From positions 94,300,439-94,364,438 of the forward strand of contig CM050450.1 of NCBI GenBank assembly GCA_027563935.2: a stretch of 64,000 bases of DNA, read 5' to 3'. Both the position numbers and the translations under genes were made by a program. The notes beneath the pieces were generated by a model. That model ran no database searches. It was not told where the DNA came from and saw nothing but the letters and a program-made list of their open reading frames with translations. This DNA comes from Costus lasius (taxonomy: Eukaryota > Streptophyta > Magnoliopsida > Zingiberales > Costaceae). Of this stretch, positions 9,180 through 20,510 are shown piece after piece; within the stretch, counting starts at the first letter, position 1, and the number at the start of each line of letters is the position of its first letter.

Positions 9180-12100
9180 ATTACTGCAGCAACGAACACC
9201 ACGAATTTCAATGTGCGATCCCTACTGGAAAGGGAGAAGTTTGCTGGACCAAACTTCTCAGACTGGTACGGACACCTTAAGATTGTTCTTAAGGCTGAGA
9301 GGAAGCTGTATGTCCTCGAGATGGCTATACCGCCTCAACCCACTGCGAACGCCGCAAGGGCGGTTCGGGATGCCTATGAGAAGCATGTCAATGATAGCAT
9401 TGATGTCGCTTGCCTGATGCTTGCGTCTATGACGCCAGAGTTGCAGCGTCAGCATGAGGATCTATCTGCTATACAAATTATAGCAAACCTCAAGCTGCTG
9501 TATGCTGCACAGGCTAGGACTGAACGCTACAATTTGACTAAGCTTTTCTTTCAGAGCAAACTGGCTGAAGGGAGTCCAGTGGGAGCTCACGTACTCAAGA
9601 TGATTGGGTACAAGGAGGCTCTTGAGAAACTGGGACATACCATCAATCAGGAGCTTGCTGTAGACATTATCCTGCAGTCTCTTCCGGCTACTTTTGATCC
9701 GTTCATCATTAATTTTAATATGAACAAGATCGACTGTACCCCGGCAGAGTTGCTGAATATGCTCTTGACTACAGAGTTGACTCTAAAGGGAAAGCCTTCA
9801 TCCACTGTCTTGATGGTTCCTTCTAGGAACAAGAAGAAAGGGAAGAAGGGCAAAGCCCCTGTCAAGAACTACAACAACGCTCTGAAACAATAGGTTAAGC
9901 GGTCGAAGGAATACAGATGTTTCCACTGTGGCCAGCTGGGTCACTGGAAAAAGGACTGTAAAGCGCTCCAAGGAGACAAGAAGGGAAGTTTCGCTTCTGG
10001 CTCAGGTATTTTTGTGACTGAGGTCATGGTTTCTTCTTCCATATCATGGGTGTTGGACACTGCATGTGGAGTTCACATTTGTTCAAATGTACAGGAACTC
10101 AAGAGAAGAAGACAGGTGGGACAGCATGAGGTGGACCTACGAGTTGGAAACGGGGCACGGGTTGCTGCTGTTGCTGTAGGCGTTTATTACATCTCTTTAC
10201 CATCTGGACTTGTATTGGAACTGGACAATTGTTACTTTGTACCAAGCATTACAAAAAATATTATCTCTATTCCTGCTCTTGTCAGGAAAGGGTTTTCCTT
10301 TGAATGCAATATTTCAAAGTGTATTATTTCTTTTGATAATATTCTTTATGCTACTGGGTCGATTAACAATGGATTATTCATGTTGGACATGGAATGTTCT
10401 ATACAACAAATTGATATTAAGAAAGCCAAGTATGATGATAATAGCACCTTGCTATGGCATAGTCGTTTAGGCCATATTAACAAGAAGCGCATTAAGCGGT
10501 TGCATGATCATGGACTGCTGGGATCATTCTCCTATGAGGAGATTGATACATGTAAAGCTTGTTTAATGGGTAAAATGACGAAGTCTCCTTTTCCTAAGAA
10601 AGGTCAAAGGGCTTCAGGTTTACTTGACCTTATACACAGTGATGTGTGTGGGCCTTTCAGTAAACATGCCAGAGGTGGCTATCTATACTTCATTACCTTT
10701 ACTGATGATTTCAGTAGATATGGGTATGTCTATCTAATGAGACATAAAAGTGAATCTTTTGACAAGTTCAAAGAGTTCAAGAATGAAGTACAGAATCAGC
10801 TAGGCCGAAATATCAAGGCACTTCGTTCAGATCGAGGTGGTGAATACTTGAGTCGAGAGTTTACTGACTATCTGAAGGAGTGTGGGATTATCTCACAGCT
10901 CACTCTGCCAGGAACACCGCAATGGAATGGTGTGTCCGAAAGGAGGAACAGAACCTTACTGGATATGGTTCGTTCTATGATGAGTCAGGCTACTCTACCT
11001 TACTCCTTTTGGGGATTTGCACTGGAAACAGCTGCAAAGGTACTAAACCGAGTGCCATCCAAGGCAGTTTCAAAGACGCCATATGAGTTATGGTATGGGA
11101 AACAGCCGAGCTTGACATTTATTAAGATCTGGGGTTGCGAGGCTTATGTCAAAAAGCTCGCCTCTGGGAAACTAGAGAGCAGATCTGAGAAATGCATCTT
11201 TGTCGGTTACCCTAAGGAAACTAAGGGTTATTATTTCTTCGATCCCAAAGAGAACAAGGTGTTTGTTGCTCGGACGGCTATTTTTCTTGAGAAGGAATTT
11301 CTTCTGCAAGAGGCCAGTGGGAGAGAAATAAAGCTGGATGAGAATCCAGAAGAAGGACAAAGTAGTCAAGCACAGTTGGATGAGCTTGAGCCAGTAGATC
11401 AGGTTACTGAACAACCTGAGGCTCAGATATCACGGGAACCGCGAAGATCGGGAAGGATCCGTCGACAGCCTGAGCGCTATGACGGAGTCTACATCATTGA
11501 TGATGAACCCCTCACTTATGCGGATGCGGTTAGTGGACCGGAATCAGCGAGATGGCTTGAAGCTATGCGAGCCGAGATGGACTCCATGTCAGATAACCAA
11601 GTCTGGGATTTGGTTGATCCGCCTCCGGGAGTAATCCCTATAGGCTGTAAATGGATCTTCAAGAAGAAGATTGACATGGATGGTAACGTGGTTACCTATA
11701 AAGGCAGGCTAGTTGCGAAAGGTTTCAAACAAATCTACGGGATAGATTATGATGAAACTTTCTCTCCTGTAGCTATGTTCAAGTCTATTCGGATTATTCT
11801 CGCGATAGCAGCATATTATGATTATGAGATCTGGCAGATGGATGTGAAGACTGCTTTCCTTAATGGAAAACTGGATGAGGATGTGTATATGACAGAACCT
11901 GAAGGTTTCACCAATCCATCAGATCGTCATAAAATATGCAAGTTAAAGAAGTCCATTTATGGACTTAAGCAAGCATCAAGAAGCTGGAATATTCGTTTTG
12001 ATGAATCAATCTGTGAGTTTGGTTTCATCAAGAATGAAGATGACCCGTGTGTATATAAGAGGTTTAGTGGGAGCGTAATTACTTTCCTAGTCCTCTACGT

Positions 12101-13079
12101 CGATGATATCTTAATCATTGGAAACGATATTCCTGAACTGCATGCGGTTAAAGCATGGTTAAGAAAATGTTTCCAGATGAAAGATTTAGGAGAAGCAGCC
12201 TATGTATTAGGTGTGAAGATCTACAGAGATAGATCTAAGAGGCTTCTCGGGCTGTGCCAGAGTACTTACATCGATAAAGTCCTGGAGAGATTTCATTTAG
12301 AAAATTCTAAAAGAGGATATCTTCCAGTCAGACATGGTCTGAATCTTTCGAAGAGTCAGTGTCCACAAACACAGACTGAGAAAGATGAAATGGACAATAC
12401 GCCTTATGCTTCGGCTATTGGATCCATTATGTATGCGATGTTGTGTACTCGCCCAGACGTCGCTTACGGGTTAAGCGTGACCAGTCGGTTCCAAAGTAAT
12501 CTAGGTCAGGCGCACTGGATTGCAATCAAGAACATTTTGAAATATCTTCGGAGGACCAAAGATATGTTCTTGGTGTATGGTGGTCAGGAAGAACTCAGTA
12601 TTGAAGGATATACTGACGCTTCGTTCCAATCTGACCAGGATGATTTCCGATCGCAATCAGGCTATGTTTTTAGCTTGAATGGAGGAGCAGTGGTGTGGAA
12701 AAGTTTCAAACAATCTATTGTTGCTGATTCCACAACAGAAGCCGAGTATGTTGCAGCCTCAGAAGCATCTAAGGAGGCAGTGTGGATTCGTAAGTTCATT
12801 CAGGAACTTGGTGTTGTTCCTTCGAGTGCAGATCCTTTGGTTATCTTCCGTGATAACACTGGAGCCATAGCACAGGCAAAGGAACCACGGTCGCACCAGA
12901 AGTCCAAGCACATACAGAGACGGTTTCACTTGATCCGGGAGATCATTGATCGTGGCGAGATCAAAGTCTGCAAGTTTCATACAGACGACAATCTGGCTGA
13001 CCCGCTTACAAAGCCTCTGGCGCAGCAGAAGCATGAGAAGCACTGTAATAATATGTGTTTGAGATTTCTCAACCATTAG
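9180..13079 (+). pseudogene. A gag-pol polyprotein, one nonsense codon
   Basis: This is a Ty1/copia single-frame polyprotein in the order gag, zinc knuckle, protease, integrase, RT, RNase H. The frame runs from the predicted splice acceptor to the stop at 13077-13079. It is broken by TAG at 9891-9893, where C and D have AAG, separating gag from the zinc knuckle (FHCGQLGHWKKDC) and the rest. The codon aligned with the gag Met of C/D is ACG (9201-9203), so without the LTR-encoded exon there is no in-frame ATG at the gag start. Downstream domains are uninterrupted: protease WVLDTACG, integrase H-x4-H/C-x2-C and D, D, E, RT with YVDD, and RNase H ending in a DPLTKPL tail. It is probably inactive but very young. 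Confidence 0.9.
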
Positions 13080-13088
13080 ATTAAGTGC

Positions 13089-13099
13089 AAGTGGGAGAT
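13089..13099 (+). other. A polypurine tract
   Basis: AAGTGGGAGAT directly abuts the 3' LTR. The same tract abuts the 3' LTR in B, C, D and K. It primes plus-strand DNA synthesis. Confidence 0.85.
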
Positions 13100-14775
13100 T
13101 GTTGGGGTATGCCCTTAAGGCTAATGTTTGAGGCCTTGGGATTATATCAGTATCATGTATAAATTTCATGTTTATAAAGGCAATGGTTGTTATTCAGGTT
13201 GTTACATTATCTGCTGCAATATGTATACTTCTGAATAATGTCGCAATGATGTTCAGCTAGGCTGACATGCAGTATAGTCCTTAGTCGAGATATCTTGGTG
13301 AACATGAGACAACCTTGATATGATTGAGACTAATATGTGTTCTAATCTTATAGGATGCTTCGAGCATGGAATAAGATGTAGACTCATGGGTACATTGGAT
13401 GTACTGGACAGACCCTACTAGGATGTTCAATTGCTTGTCACAATGTGAATAATCCTTGTATGCGAACAAGTGGCATACTTCCTCTGACTTGAGATCACTT
13501 GTGTTTCTAAATGATGATTGGCATTGTTTTGAGGTAGTTCGATATCATTTGAAACATAATGGTTATAGACTATCTTGGATGGTGAGCATGAGTCATGTTA
13601 GGGCGCTGGTGATAGACATAGGATTGCCATCTCCTAGTTTGGAGTGTGATGTTCTAAAGGGGCCCCCTGGATGAGATGATTGAGAAAGTGTATGGCCATA
13701 CCCAGATGACTATGTTCATCTGATCTAATCATTCTCATCATATTGGAGTTACAGGCTTGACACATTTGTCCAATAAGAACATCCAGTGGCAAAGGAAACT
13801 TGTATGCCTAGTGAAATGGATTCACACTTGTGCTGTGGTTTGGGTGTAGTCTTGGAAGACTCTTTCCTTTATATCGGGAGACAGTGATGTGTTGCTAGAT
13901 ACCCCTCACTGATCGTGATAACGTAAGTTATCATTACCGACATTTAAAGGAAACCCTTAGGGTCGCACAATTTGATGATATGGCTTACTTAAGTCAGATC
14001 GTGTGGACTGAATTGTTTTGGTTCAGTTTAAAGGGATTTAATCTCTGATTATAAGTGAGATCTGGTCTGATCATGTTTGATTGATTAGGGCTTGAGATCG
14101 GTAAGCTTCGATCGAGAGAATTGATGCTAGATCGGTGAGATCAGGAGCATCAAGAGATGAACGGTTGGATCTTGAACCTTTAGGGTTTATTGTGATTTGG
14201 ACCAGATGCTTGGGTTTATTTGGTCTTTGAACCAAACCAAAATGAACCGGCTCATTATGTGAGCGCATGGTTCAAAGGGAAGAGGAAAATGCGATTGGGG
14301 TAAACCCATGGTCGCATGAAGAGGTGGCTTGCTATTTTTAGAAGCCATGATCTCAAGTTGAGACCACGCCTCACGTTTGAGGGATTTGCCTCTATTCTCG
14401 CCTCTCCTCTTCTCTCGTCGCCACTTGCTCTCTCATGTGGTGAAGAAGGCTCACGCCAAGGAGGAGAAAAGTGATACGCCAAGCAGGAATTGATCTCATC
14501 CCCTTCCATTCGATCAGGACTCTTGGAGATCTTTGCTAGCACAAGGAACGCCAAGGAGGAAGCGATCTCATTTGTGTGCGTCTACTTTGGAGGAGAGCGG
14601 CATCACTCTCTGCTTCCAAGTCGCCATCCAAGAAATGGCATTGGTAAGAATTTTTGCATTCTATACAAGTTGATCATATGTCATATCAGCGATCCTAGGA
14701 AACCCTAGGTTCCGCCTTGCATAGATTTATATCTGCATGCATAGGGTTTCGCCCCCCCCCCCCTGGGGACTTTCA
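13100..14775 (+). repeat. A 3' LTR
   Basis: This is the 1,676-bp partner of 948-2623, with the same length and no indels noticed by eye, ending CTTTCA and followed by the AAAAC duplication. Confidence 0.95.
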
Positions 14776-14780
14776 AAAAC

Positions 14781-15197
14781 ATGTATGCAAATGAAAAAGA
14801 ACAAAAGTTCTCCTTTATTTCAAACTTAAATCTTTTCTTTGCCAAGCAAGGAATTGATATAATATTTTAGTAAGTGAAGGTACATAACAGAAATGATCTA
14901 ATTCTAATTGAAGTCCAGAAGGCAGGGACAGAATCAAAACTCCTACAGCAATAGCAGCAACTTGTACCCCGTTTTCAACCCGTAGGTCAATTTCTCCAGG
15001 CCGCACCGATCTACTTTTCTTGAGCCCCTGCATATTTGTACAAATATGAGCTCCACATGCGTTATCCAATACCCATGACATAGAAGTAGAAAGGTTGACT
15101 TCGGTAACATAAATACCTAAGCATGAAGACGAAGCCTCGCTTCTCTTCTTCTCATTCTGAAGTCGCGCCATATCCTTCAACATGCGAGGTGGCCTAC
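14781..15197 (-). pseudogene. H (proximal part): copia protease region remnant
   Basis: The minus strand encodes the start of a copia pol. It has a lysine-rich linker, GIYVTEV, the protease-like SWVLDNACGAHIC, then a DLRV-to-LPSGL stretch and the beginning of the pre-integrase region. The catalytic-site equivalent reads D-N-A rather than D-T/S-G, so protease activity is unlikely. It continues at 593-947 after removal of A. On its other side it is cut by the LTR of G at 15198, so the gag half is not in the window. An apparent Met start just beyond 15198 comes from the G LTR and is not native. Confidence 0.75.
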
Positions 15198-17011
15198 TGT
15201 TTTCTGCAAGTGCATGGATACTCGAAGTAATAAAAAGATATCGAACCACAGAGACCTTGTTTGCCAAGTACCGAATAATCGATTTCTCACTAGCTAGCCA
15301 ATTCGAATACGACGAAGCAAACTATCGAAAAGTGCACGAAAAAATATCAGAGAACAAAACTGGGACTAGGGGTTCATCCACCTTAATTTTAATGACTAGA
15401 AGGAAATAAAGTATTGTCAGTCAAATTTCATTATGATAAAGATATAATTTACTTCATAAAGGAATTATCTTGCTCTCGCACAAATAATTATACAAAGAAC
15501 CAATCATCACTCTCGTGCAGGATCTATTCAATGCTGAAGATATGTAAATTATTGATAAAGAACTCAAGGATCACTCTCGTGCATCCTAATTCTAAGTCAA
15601 ACATCTCAAGAGAAACTATGTATTCTCATACCATAATTTCTCAGGTTCTACTTAAGGTTCTCTGACGATCAGATATTTAATCTTTTACAATATCAAATCA
15701 AGTCTAACATAATAACTCAATCCAAAGATCAGAAAATCAACATGGCAATAAAACTACTAAAAATCAGAATTAAGAACAATACCTAATTTCTTACGATAAG
15801 TTCTAAACTCAATGATTCTAGGGTTCCAAATTTTGCAATCAACTTATTAGTCTATTTCACAAAATTCTAAAACATGCTGAAAATATGAGACTAAAGAGAA
15901 TTATAAGCAATCATCACATAAGTAGAATTATCATAACAAAATCATCCTGACGAAATTAACAATGTCTAGTCATTAAGAAGTTAAGGGGATAACACCCCCA
16001 TGTCCCATAAGAAATTTAAGCTAGCATGATGGAAAGATTACAATAAACCATGATTTCAGATGATCAGAAGTTGAAAAGGAGAGAAAAATTACAAAACAGG
16101 GTGTTATCTCCTGGACGTGATGAACAGTAGCGACGCCCATAGTTTCGTTGATTTCTCCCTCGATCAGACTCCTCTCACTCTGAAACTTCTGGTGTGTGTT
16201 CTCGTCCTTCTGGAAAAGCTTCCTTTCAAATTTCGTGGCCGAAGGTGGTCTGTAGGCTGAGAATCGACGAACCCTAGAGCAGCGGTGATTCTCTCAAATT
16301 CTTCGTGGATCCCTGATAAAAATTGTTTCTTCCCCTTCGAAAACGTTCTCTTGCTAATTCTGAGTGTTCCCCCTCTTTTCGGCCATTCAATTGGTGCCCT
16401 AAAGCCTGAGGAATCGCGAATTTAAGTTTCTGGTAGAAGAATCGGGCATCTGGGTGAAAATTACGGCACCGTGATGGAAATTACGGTAGTACCGTAATTG
16501 CTGCGAAATCTTCTATATGGAATCTGTTCCGAATTACGGCATCGTGAGGTAAATTACGGTAGTGCCGTAATTACCTCTGGAATCTCTGAAGTCTCTATAA
16601 GAAATTGGACAAAAATTATGGTACCGTAAATAATTTTACGGCACTGCCATAATTTGCCAAAAAATTTTGAAATTAAGCCGCCCTGAAAATCATTACGGTA
16701 GTGCCATAATTGCTGATTACAGTAGTAAAAATCATTACGGCACTGCCATAATTTCTCTAGAAAATTTGGTTTGACTTGAAATTTGATGTGTAGTTTCCTC
16801 TTGATGATAAGAATCTGCCCATGTGTTGGATTTGCTTGAAAACCCATCAAAACAATGCCTTTTTACCTGAAATTGATCAAAAACCAAGAAAAGTGTAGAT
16901 TCTGAAATATTTGATAAAAAAGGCATAAAATAAGCAAAGGAGCATGAATATGACTCAAAAAGATGATGGAATAAGCAAGAAATATGCTATGAAATTTAGA
17001 GTCATCAAACA
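15198..17011 (-). repeat. G 3' LTR
   Basis: The boundaries are TGTT at 15198 and AACA at 17011. The right boundary is supported by the adjoining sequence: a catcaaaca end followed by the ttgcttgtcctcaagcaa palindrome that typically lies just outside the 3' LTR of Athila-type elements. Positions 15198-16257 match the partial 5' LTR 60711-61795 at high identity by eye. The LTR is 1,814 bp and AT-rich, with a cluster of ATTACGG...CCGTAAT palindromes. Confidence 0.75.
16467..16760. repeat. ATTACGG/CCGTAAT palindrome cluster in G LTR
   Basis: Perfect 19-bp inverted repeats ATTACGGTAGTACCGTAAT (16480-16498) and ATTACGGTAGTGCCGTAAT (16553-16571) are 73 bp apart. Each is preceded by a weaker copy (ttacggcaccgtga, ttacggcatcgtga). 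Further degenerate copies follow near 16617, 16637, 16693 and 16736. A second cluster lies at 57500-57880 in the internal region of the same element. The role is unknown; candidates are protein-binding sites or RNA hairpins. Confidence 0.85.
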
Positions 17012-17657
17012 CATAAGGCTTAAACTTTGCTTGTCCTCAAGCAAATAAAGAAATCAACACCGATTATGGAAAATAAACTTTCATATGACGAATAAATTTC
17101 TAAAATATAATCATCCATGGAAAATTTTCATCAATCTCACACAAAATTTCAAATAAATAAATCGTCTTCTGAACTTAATCTTTAAGACTCAAAAACTCAA
17201 TCGAATAAAATTTCGCAATGTGCATAGTAATAGAATTTCAATCTCATGAATAAATCTTGTTTTAGATTTTCATCCAATATGTTTTTGTTTATAGGAATAG
17301 GATCTCCAAATCTTTTTCCACTCAAATTTCTCTCTTTTCTTTTTAATATGTCCTTGACATTTTCTAAATCGATTACCACCCTTTTTCCAGTGACGAATTT
17401 AGAGTATGTTGGTCACATAACCAAATATAATAGAACTCATATCTCATAAGTAGGAAGAATTTTCTTGAGATAGCGGAGTCAATGTCAAAGGAACTCTCTC
17501 TTGGCATGCATCCACATAGATACATACTTTTTATTTGGAACTTCAACTCTTGGCTTTGGTACCATTGTAAACACAATGCCAACAAGAGGAGTTATTCTCT
17601 TTTTTTTTTTGTGGGTTTGGATTTCTTCTTCCCAACAAATAACATAAAAGATTTTAA
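17012..17657 (-). other. G 3' untranslated region
   Basis: This is AT-rich DNA between the 3' LTR and the F insertion. It begins with the palindrome TTGCTTGTCCTCAAGCAA (about 17027-17044). Only short minus-strand frames of 60-70 codons without recognisable domains are seen, so I do not call a gene. It continues at 55038. Confidence 0.6.
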
Positions 17658-18438
17658 AGGTATGTTGGTGTATATGCCCTAGGACCTAGTTTTGGTCCAT
17701 TATTGTACTACTTGACGTTGATATTTTATATCATTCTGGCATTGTCATTATATATATTTGCTTACATCTGTGATTATGTACTTATATGATAATGTCCCTG
17801 GAGACAGATTGGATCTGTGCTCAAATGATAGTCCCTAGTCGATGTACCTGAGTGGATATGGGATAGCTCTAGTACTTGTGAGACTGGTATATGGGCTGGT
17901 TAGGCACGAGGTGCTAACGCAAACATATGGGTATATCAGTGGTGGATATACTGGACCGACCCACTGTGAGGCAATGACTTGGTGTCACGAGTTATCTTCA
18001 CAAGTGATAGGAGATTGATGGGGGGCCAAGACTAGCTCTGAGGAGATCCATTAGGGTTCGAAGGAAACCCCTCAGGTATGGGTTCTCTTCCTAGGGTCCT
18101 ACTTTCTTCTTGCATTGCATCGCATCATGATAGGTTAGAAGCATAAGCGCTTTCTTTATTTGCACATCTATTTTCCTTATATGCATATCTGCAATTTGCT
18201 TTCAATAAAAATGCCATGCCATTCCTTGTGCATGTAGGGTAGCATATTTTGTTGGGCAACTAACCCTACAGGTGAAGAAGCGGCTCAAGACAACTCAGAA
18301 AATTCAGCTCACTACTCACTCACCTAGTGAGCTCCAAAGAAAGAAAGTTAGCTTCAACATAGTTCAACTCCTTCCACTTGAAGACTTGAGTTAAAGGGGA
18401 TTCATAAATCATCAATTCCCTTGCCAAATGAAGCCTTG

Positions 18439-18620
18439 GGCGCCCACATCAACAATCATTTCGGCCAAGTCAAGATCCACAATTCAAGGAGTCAATCAAT
18501 CATCCACCAATCATGCAATCATCAAGTTGGCGCCCACATCAACAATCAATTCGGTCAAGTCAATATCCACAATTCAAGGAGTCAATCAATCATCCACCAA
18601 TCATGCAATCATCAAGTTGG
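18439..18620. repeat. 90-bp tandem repeat, two copies
   Basis: Units starting ggcgcccacatcaac at 18439 and 18529 are nearly identical (a few substitutions), with the start of a third truncated copy at 18619. Confidence 0.9.
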
Positions 18621-18834
18621 TGCCCAACATTTGAAGAAGTAAATTCGAAATTCAACCACATTTGGAAGCCTTATCAAGTCACAACCAATTGCTTCCTCCT
18701 CTCAACATTTGTGCCAGCCCCTTGGAGCCAAAAATTTCAAAAACATACCATGAAGAAGCCGGCCAAAGAGGAAGTCCAACCAAGAGCATTTGCGCCCCTT
18801 CCTTGTTCTCCTTTGTGTTTAATGCTGAATTATC

Positions 18835-20490
18835 TGAAAGTCCCCAGATAAAGGGGGCGAAACCCTAGTAGGAGGCGCATATAAAACTAGCATAGCGGAA
18901 GCAAGGGTTTCTAAACATCTTTTGCAAGAATATATGATCAACTTCATATAGTTTGGATTCATACCATAGCCATTTCGCTTGGATGGCGATTTGGAAGAGA
19001 AAGATGCAAACGCTTCTTCTCCAAAGGCACCGCACACAAGATGTGATCGCCTACTCCTTGTTGCTTCTTGTGCTAGCAAGGCTCCAAGTATCCTTGTCGT
19101 GTGAAGGAAGATGAGATGTGAGAGTAGTTCTCTCCTTTGGCCGAATGCTTCTCTACACCTCGTGTAGACAGGCCACACACGTGCAAGACCAAAAGAGGGG
19201 CGAGCGTTTTGGAACGTGGAGGCGTGCATTCATTTTTGGAACTTCCAAAAATAGCAAACGCTTAACGCATCCACTCATGCGTTCACGAACCAACCAAAAT
19301 GCATCCTCACTTTGAACCATGCGTTCACTCATGTGAACGGGTTCCTTTTGGTTTGGTTCAAAGACCAATTAAGCCAAGCCTTTGGTCTAGATCATAATTA
19401 AACCCTAAGGCTCCAGATCTAACCGTTCATCTCTTGATGCTCTTGATCTCACAGATCTAGCATCAATACTCTCGATCGAAGCTTACCGATCTCAAGCCCT
19501 AATCAATCAAACATGATCAGACCAGATCTCACATACAATCAGAGTTTAAACTCCTTTAAACTGAACCAAAACAATTCAGTCCACACGATCTGACTTAAGT
19601 AAGCCATATCATCAAATTGTGCGACCCTAAGGGTTTCCTTTAAGTGTCGGTAACGATAACTTACGTTATCACGATTAGTGAGGGGTATCTAGCAACACAT
19701 CACTATCTCCCGATATAAAGGAAAGAGTCTTCCAAGACTACACCCAAACCACAGCACAAGCGTGAATCCACTTCACTAGGCATACTTGATTCCTTTGCCA
19801 CTGGATGTTCTTATTGGACAAGCGTGTCAAGCCTGTAACTCCAATATGATGAGAATGATTAGATCAGATGAACATAGTCATCTGGGTATGGCCATACACT
19901 TTCTCAATCATTTCATCCAAAGGGGGGCCCCATTAGAACATCACACTCCTATTAAGGAGACGGCAATCCTATATCTATCACTAGTGTCCTAACCTGACTC
20001 ATGATCATTATCCAAGATAGTCTATAACCATTATGTTTCAAATGATATTGAACTACCTCAAAACAATGACAATCATCATTTAGAAACACAAGTGATCTCA
20101 AGTCAGAGGACATATGCCACTTGTTTGCATACAAGGATTATTCACATTGTGACAAGCAATTGAATATCCTAGTAGGGTCTGTCCAGTACATCCAATGTAC
20201 CCATGAGTCTACATCTTATTCCATGCTCGAAGCATCCTATAAGATTAGAACACATATTAGTCTCAATCATATCAAGGCTGTCTCAAGTTCACCAAGATAT
20301 CTCGACTAAGGACTTAACTGCATGTCAGCCTAGCTGAACAGCATTGAGACATTATTCAGAAGTATACATATTGCAGCAGATGATGTAACAACCTGAATAA
20401 TAACCATTGCCTTTATAAACAAAGAGTTTATACATGATACTGATATAATCCCAAGGCCTCAAACATTAGCCTTAAGGGCATACCCCAACA
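18835..20490 (-). repeat. B 3' LTR
   Basis: This is the 1,656-bp partner of 44375-46030, with the same length and no indel noticed. It contains the family's U3 palindrome and GATAAC palindrome on the minus strand. Confidence 0.95.
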
Positions 20491-20501
20491 ATCTCCCACT
20501 T
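20491..20501 (-). other. B polypurine tract
   Basis: ATCTCCCACTT on the plus strand is AAGTGGGAGAT in the sense direction. It abuts the 3' LTR as in the other family members. Confidence 0.85.
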
Positions 20502-20510
20502 GCACTTAAT

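Larger units (their letters stand above)
948..14775 (+). mobile_element. Element A: full-length Ty1/copia retrotransposon
   Basis: It has two 1,676-bp LTRs (948-2623 and 13100-14775), both starting TGTTGGGG and ending CTTTCA, flanked by the duplication AAAAC (943-947 and 14776-14780). Internally there is an iMet primer-binding site, a long leader, one gag-pol frame and a polypurine tract. About 11 LTR differences were counted by eye. It is inserted into copia remnant H. Its leader carries a nested gypsy solo LTR (I), which itself carries copia solo LTR J. Without I the element is about 9.1 kb. The gag-pol frame has one nonsense codon and no Met at the gag start used in C and D, so it is probably non-autonomous now. 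Confidence 0.95.

Noticed and set aside
14815..15267. 150-codon minus-strand frame as a complete protein
   Set aside because: Its first residues come from the LTR of G; the real copia remnant starts inside at 15197, so the frame is a chance fusion.
16467..16760. Palindrome array considered as a CRISPR array
   Set aside because: This is plant nuclear DNA, the repeats are imperfect, the spacing irregular, and no cas genes are present.
18421..18642. Repeat-containing frames near the 90-bp tandem repeat, considered as a repeat protein
   Set aside because: The repeat is in LTR E2 and open in more than one frame simply because the unit length is divisible by three; there is no start context or conservation.
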